Source of the DNA: Bacillota bacterium
GTDB lineage: Bacteria > Bacillota > Clostridia > Lachnospirales > Lachnospiraceae
Direction: 5' to 3'
DNA length: 17,976 nt
Assembly: GCA_023410575.1 (NCBI GenBank)
Contig: JAEYPP010000027.1
Location: 1 to 17,976, forward strand
The notes below the pieces were generated by a model. That model was not told where the DNA came from, searched no databases, and was given only the letters and a program-made list of their open reading frames with translations. Of the stretch, positions 14,635-17,976 are shown one piece after another (position 1 is the stretch's first letter; every line of letters begins with the position of its first letter). The position numbers were made by a program, and so were the translations under genes.

Positions 14635-14652
14635 CTTAAGAATTCTCTTAAG
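14635..14652 (-). promoter_or_regulatory. Palindrome in the leader of the ABC operon (candidate operator)
   Basis: CTTAAGA (14635-14641) and TCTTAAG (14646-14652) are perfect 7-bp arms around 4 nt. The element ends about 25 nt before the start codon of the binding protein, just upstream of its ribosome binding site. It may be an operator or an mRNA hairpin. A -10-like TAATAT lies a little further upstream, with no recognisable -35. Confidence 0.4.
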
Positions 14653-14962
14653 CTAAACTAATATTACCATTGTGTATATCCGGAAAAAAACCCCAACATT
14701 TCACCTTACTTACCCCCATATTTTGTATTTTTCCCTAAGTCTATCTCGGAACCGTACGTGAACCTCTCATTTCATACGACTCCCATTATCCAACATCCCA
14801 ATTTTTTTAACTTGAAGTTCCAATTTAGGGCCTCCAATCTTATTGAGCCCAAAAAAAGAGACCCTAAAGAACCTTATAAATCACATCTTTAATGGATTTA
14901 CAGGCTTTTAGAGCCTCTAATTTTTTGTGTCAATCAATAGAGTCCAATTGCTTTGTGGTATG
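14653..14962. other. Gene-free stretch between methyltransferase and ABC operon
   Basis: It holds the domain V relic and, further towards the methyltransferase, an inverted repeat TTTAGGG (14824-14830) with CCCTAAA (14862-14868) and a short AGGCT/AGCCT hairpin near 14904-14918 with a T-run only on the plus strand. These could be leftover intron structure. No open frame of note is present, and no good terminator for the methyltransferase gene was found. Confidence 0.5.
14749..14782 (-). mobile_element. Orphan group II intron domain V (relic)
   Basis: On the minus strand these 34 nt fold exactly as a group II intron domain V: the lower stem begins GAGUCGUAU and closes with ACGUACGGUUC, the two-base A-C bulge is at positions 24-25, and the upper stem is capped by a GAGA (GNRA) tetraloop. 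Two upper-stem pairs differ from the well-known yeast aI5-gamma domain V but co-vary (A-U replacing C-G and G-C). One pair is a mismatch (A13 with G20). The catalytic AGC triad is AGU. No reverse transcriptase and no convincing domain VI are adjacent, so this is a 3' fragment of an intron that has decayed. The call is by recall of the domain V consensus. Confidence 0.75.
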
Positions 14963-15922
14963 TCATCCTAACACATCCGCAATTTTTTCTGCTATGCGTT
15001 GAATAACTGATACACATACCGAATTACCTGCTTGCTTATATAATCTCGCATCACTCATATCTGTTGGTAATTTGAATTTCTTTGGGAATCCCTGTGTATT
15101 AAAGCATTCATGCGGTGTCATTTTTCTAATGCCATGACTTGTTTTAATCAAGCAAACATTATGACCACCTTCGCCCTGATTAGCCGTTAATGTAGGCACC
15201 ACACCGCTTTTGTTTTTTCTAACATATTTACGTCGCCATTGATAGATTGCATTTTCATCATCCATTGCCTCTACCAACTGCTCATAAATATCACCCTTAT
15301 ACTTTCCTTTAGTATAGTAATACTTTTCATCAACTAAAGTTTTAAAATCTATAATATCGGACAATTTCTTTTTTAATGGAACTGGAAGTGGAAACTCAAA
15401 ACTCTTGTATAATTCCACATCCTTAAATGCAACAATATATATTCTTTCTCTATTCTGCGGAATATTGCCATATTCCATAGCATTCAAAACTGCGTATTTT
15501 ACATGGTAATTTTCCTTTTGCAATTCATCTACAATTATAGAGAAGGTATTTCCATTATCATGACCCACGAGATTTTTAACATTCTCTAAAAATACAATTT
15601 TAGGCTTTTTGTTCTTAATAATTCTTACCAACTCAAAGAACAGAGTTCCTCTTCCTTTTTCATCTTCAAAACCTTTTCTATAGCCCGCAACGCTAAATGC
15701 TTGACATGGAAATCCAGCTAACATAACATCAAAATCCGGAATCTCTTCACACTTAACATCATGTATATCTCTACAATCGACCTTAATCTTACTATTTAGC
15801 TCATAAGTCTTAACTGGATAAGAGTCGAATTCATTAGCATATACCACCTCAAAAATATTCGCATTTTCAAAACCAATATCAATTCCACCTACACCTGCAA
15901 AAAAAGATGCACACTTTAACAT
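14963..15922 (-). CDS. DNA (cytosine-5-)-methyltransferase, type II
   Basis: A 319-residue C5-cytosine DNA methyltransferase. Motif I is FFAGVGGIDIGF (7-18), binding S-adenosylmethionine. Motif IV is AGFPCQAFSVAG (69-80) with catalytic Cys73. Motif VI is ENV (112-114). Motif VIII is QNRERIYIVA (155-164). The target-recognition region lies between about 175 and 265, and motif X is QAGNSV near residue 300. All the key residues are present, so it should be active. The start ATG follows AGGAGG at 8 nt. Directly upstream on the same strand, 93 nt away, is a protein with restriction-enzyme features, so it probably protects the host from that enzyme. The target sequence cannot be read directly. Confidence 0.95.
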   Translation of the reverse strand: MLKCASFFAGVGGIDIGFENANIFEVVYANEFDSYPVKTYELNSKIKVDCRDIHDVKCEEIPDFDVMLAGFPCQAFSVAGYRKGFEDEKGRGTLFFELVRIIKNKKPKIVFLENVKNLVGHDNGNTFSIIVDELQKENYHVKYAVLNAMEYGNIPQNRERIYIVAFKDVELYKSFEFPLPVPLKKKLSDIIDFKTLVDEKYYYTKGKYKGDIYEQLVEAMDDENAIYQWRRKYVRKNKSGVVPTLTANQGEGGHNVCLIKTSHGIRKMTPHECFNTQGFPKKFKLPTDMSDARLYKQAGNSVCVSVIQRIAEKIADVLG

Positions 15923-15948
15923 ACTCGATTCCTCCTACAATAGACTAC

Positions 15949-15979
15949 TGATATTCTATCAAAAATCGCGGCGCGCTGC
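15949..15979 (-). promoter_or_regulatory. GC-rich near-palindrome and TGATA/TATCA repeat upstream of the methyltransferase gene
   Basis: A 12-nt block GCGGCGCGCTGC (15968-15979) is palindromic except for one pair and stands out sharply in AT-rich surroundings. Beside it TGATA-3-TATCA (15949-15961) is another inverted repeat. Both lie within 60 nt upstream of the methyltransferase start. They could be operator sites or a recognition site of the restriction-modification system (inference). Confidence 0.35.
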
Positions 15980-16001
15980 AATTATCATTTTATATAAATG
16001 A

Positions 16002-16023
16002 AAGACTAGATTTTTCTAGTCTT
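16002..16023 (-). terminator. Weak hairpin terminator overlapping the restriction enzyme stop codon
   Basis: AAGACTAGA (16002-16010) pairs with TCTAGTCTT (16015-16023) across 4 nt. The TAG stop (16016-16018) lies in the stem. On the minus strand it is followed by a broken T-rich run (TTTCATTTATAT), so termination is probably partial. Confidence 0.4.
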
Positions 16024-17227
16024 CCTCTTCATAAAATTGCTCATATGTTCCAATTTCTGCAAAATCAATAGAATAATCTAGCTCTTCGTTTTTCGTAAAT
16101 ATTACGCTATCTACACCAAACATCTCCAACATTTCATACGTGATAACTGTACCCTCATCCAATTCAAATACATCTCTTAGCAACCACTTACCAAGAACTT
16201 TGTTCGGGTTACTCATTATTGCCTTTCCAATGAGCGAATTATTCTTATCAGCTTCTTGACATACCTTTGCAGATATCCGCGTTCCATCTGGCAAATGCAA
16301 GGTAAAGGATGTATCTCTTGGCGGAAAGAATGTTAAATCCCTTTGTCGATCAACTGCCTGATATGGAATGTATATTTCATCTGCATCTCTTACTCTACCG
16401 GCAGCATTCCACTGATTTAAACCACTCTTTTCAGCCACAAATTTTTCTTTATCTGGTCCTCGTCTTGAATATAATGGCAAACATAACATTGGTTTTGTAA
16501 CAATTCTTTTTTTCGCTGAAGTCTGAGAAGATTCTATCATCTCTCCCTGCTGACTTACAAGATCTATCGGTAATCTATCTGACGGATTTTGTTGTGTAAG
16601 TGATAATAAATACATATATGGGTTATCCATTATGCCAACTTCAAAGGAATCTAACAATTCCAAATCATCAAAAATCATATACAACGTGTTTTTCGACACG
16701 CTGAAATGATATGTATGCTTTCCATCTGTAAAATATGTATTATTATCATTTCCTCTATTCGGAATTAGTTTAATCGAATCAATATCAATATAATCAAATG
16801 CACACTCTAAAATCTGCATCATATTAGGTACGCGCTTTACCACATGATAAATCATCTGATTTATTCCATGTAATTTTTTTGTTACACGAATTCTCTCGTT
16901 ACGATATTCTGCAATCTTTTTTACTAAATCTATTCCCGTTAAATCAGCATAATTCTTCTTCAGCTTTCCAAATTCTGCTACCTTCTGATCGTCATTACCC
17001 ATCCATGTCTTCAATCCAATTCCTATGCCATCTTTTTTGGCATCAGCAGAACAATCATAACGTGCCAGATTATCCGCTTCTAAATATCTACAAAAAATAT
17101 TTTCATGCGCTCTGTATGCTAAATATGGACAATCGCTTTCAGAAAACAGATTTGATAATTGTCCCATTATTGTAAGCATCTGCTTATAATTATTCTGATT
17201 TGAAACAAGCTGTTTATCGTAAAACAC
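16016..17227 (-). CDS. Probable type II restriction endonuclease (NgoFVII/B3-like C-terminal domain)
   Basis: 403 residues. The region around 266-290 (KSGLNQWNAAGRVRDADEIYI) and the following 90 residues resemble the B3-like DNA-recognition domain found at the C-terminus of NgoFVII-type restriction enzymes. The N-terminal part holds Glu42, Asp66 and Lys73 within a DGIGIGLKTW stretch, which could be a divergent PD-(D/E)XK site, and a block HFSVSKNTLYMIF (174-186) that I associate with related putative nucleases. The nuclease assignment is less certain than the DNA-recognition one. The start is GTG 17227, fixed by AAGGAG at 8 nt. A methyltransferase follows in the same direction. No signal peptide or membrane segment is seen. 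An unrelated DNA-binding protein is the main alternative. Confidence 0.7.
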   Translation of the reverse strand: MFYDKQLVSNQNNYKQMLTIMGQLSNLFSESDCPYLAYRAHENIFCRYLEADNLARYDCSADAKKDGIGIGLKTWMGNDDQKVAEFGKLKKNYADLTGIDLVKKIAEYRNERIRVTKKLHGINQMIYHVVKRVPNMMQILECAFDYIDIDSIKLIPNRGNDNNTYFTDGKHTYHFSVSKNTLYMIFDDLELLDSFEVGIMDNPYMYLLSLTQQNPSDRLPIDLVSQQGEMIESSQTSAKKRIVTKPMLCLPLYSRRGPDKEKFVAEKSGLNQWNAAGRVRDADEIYIPYQAVDRQRDLTFFPPRDTSFTLHLPDGTRISAKVCQEADKNNSLIGKAIMSNPNKVLGKWLLRDVFELDEGTVITYEMLEMFGVDSVIFTKNEELDYSIDFAEIGTYEQFYEEED

Positions 17228-17260
17228 GGTTTTAACTCCTTCTACAAAATAGATATATAA

Positions 17261-17289
17261 ATTATATCATGTTTCTTATAAACTTTCAG
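17261..17289 (-). promoter_or_regulatory. Candidate promoter of the restriction-modification genes
   Basis: CTGAAA (17289-17284) and a perfect TATAAT (17266-17261) are 17 nt apart on the minus strand, 33 nt before the GTG start. Confidence 0.5.
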
Positions 17290-17375
17290 TAGTTTTGAGT
17301 ATGATGCGATGTTTCCATACCAGGCTGTTATACCAGTTTCGCAAAGGAAAAGAAACACAAACTATGCACTGCCTC

Positions 17376-17843
17376 CTACTTTCTAATAACCGGTATCCAG
17401 ACTTCAAATACCGCATTTTGTGGATCAGGATTTAAATACACTTCAATGTCAGGTGCATTGCCATATTCATACCCAGAGGTTGGTAACCACTCTCTTACAA
17501 TTCTAACTTCAAGTTCCTGAATGGAAGTACTATTTCCTTCCCCATAAAAAACAGCCCAAGTACATTCTGGTATTTTAAGTTCATCAAAACCTTGTGGTGT
17601 TTCTGCTGTAGTTGCAACTGCTATATAATATCTCCAATCTGTTTCATCAATACAACTACTAACACCCAATAGCCCTTTTAGCTCTGTATTCATCAAAGGC
17701 ATCAGCGATGATATCGTTCCATCCGTCACTGCTTTTCCCCACATACCTGGAACAATTTCAAAATTCTTTTCAATTTCTTTTTCTAGAGGTTCTGATACTC
17801 CCACGATTTTAAAAGCTTCTTTTTTAACGATCCTATAATTCAT
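17376..17843 (-). CDS. GyrI-like / AraC effector-binding domain protein, stand-alone
   Basis: 155 residues forming a single GyrI-like small-molecule-binding domain (SOUL/BmrR fold). Recognisable parts are the N-terminal strand RIVKKEAFKIVGVSE, the central YYIAVATTAETPQGFDELKIPECTWAVF (about 77-104, split here only in sense), and the C-terminal EWLPTSGYEYGNAPDIEVY and FEVWIPV. In other proteins this domain is the ligand-sensing half of an AraC or MerR regulator, but here no DNA-binding half is present or encoded next door. Stand-alone members bind hydrophobic or cationic compounds, inhibit gyrase (GyrI/SbmC) or hydrolyse cyclopropanoids. The start ATG follows GAGGAGA at about 7 nt. It is separated from the next gene by 148 nt with its own promoter, so it is probably independent. 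Confidence 0.88.
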   Translation of the reverse strand: MNYRIVKKEAFKIVGVSEPLEKEIEKNFEIVPGMWGKAVTDGTISSLMPLMNTELKGLLGVSSCIDETDWRYYIAVATTAETPQGFDELKIPECTWAVFYGEGNSTSIQELEVRIVREWLPTSGYEYGNAPDIEVYLNPDPQNAVFEVWIPVIRK

Positions 17844-17873
17844 TTCACTATCTCCTCGTATAATATTCTTAGA

Positions 17874-17885
17874 TACATAAATGTA
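17874..17885. promoter_or_regulatory. Short palindrome upstream of the GyrI-like gene
   Basis: TACATAAATGTA has 5-bp arms around AA, about 31 nt before the start codon and close to an AT-rich -10-like stretch. It could be an operator. It is weak on its own. Confidence 0.2.
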
Positions 17886-17976
17886 CCTTGATAACTTAAT
17901 TAATTTAGTTCAATAGGCTTAGTTAAACCCATGATATAATTGTCCTAGTGTCAATCAGGTAATAGTTCTCAAATCT

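Noticed and set aside
14749..14782. The hairpin as an ordinary rho-independent terminator of the methyltransferase gene
   Set aside because: It has a bulge and GNRA loop exactly as in domain V, and no T-tract follows on the minus strand.

Overview
The window looks like chromosomal DNA from a low-GC, Gram-positive, spore-forming anaerobe of the Lachnospiraceae (Lachnoclostridium type). This is an inference from AT-rich sequence, AGGAGG-type ribosome binding sites, a YesM/YesN two-component system beside an oligopeptide-type ABC importer, and a collagen-like protein. Every supported gene lies on the minus strand, so transcription runs from the high-numbered end to the low-numbered end.

Right end, in transcription order: a stand-alone GyrI-like ligand-binding protein (17843-17376); then a probable type II restriction-modification pair, made of a 403-residue protein with a B3/NgoFVII-like C-terminal DNA-recognition region (17227-16016) and a C5-cytosine methyltransferase (15922-14963). 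After the pair comes a gene-free stretch holding a 34-nt group II intron domain V (14782-14749) with no reverse transcriptase: a relic of a retroelement.

Centre: an ABC import operon, with a lipoprotein solute-binding protein, two permeases and two ATPases (14609-8746). It has a perfect 15-bp hairpin between the binding protein and the first permease, and a terminator after the last ATPase. The next genes are a YesM-type sensor kinase and a YesN-type AraC response regulator (8517-5192), the likely regulators of the importer.

Left part: an aldo/keto reductase with a good promoter, followed by a tiny possible reading frame and a strong terminator. A decayed-looking stretch (3300-3700) comes next, where a signal-peptide frame and the start of the next gene each appear shifted by +1. 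Then come an R2K-clade ATP-grasp protein, a low-molecular-weight tyrosine phosphatase, and a translationally coupled isochorismatase-like hydrolase/HxlR regulator pair. At the extreme left, running off the window, is a surface-type protein with a 15-unit Arg-Asp tract followed by Gly-X-Pro collagen repeats.

The central importer and two-component system form one functional block. The remainder is a set of small accessory units. The most unusual items are the RD/collagen protein, the orphan intron domain V, the restriction-modification pair with its GC-rich spacer palindrome, and the broken small frames upstream of the ATP-grasp gene.
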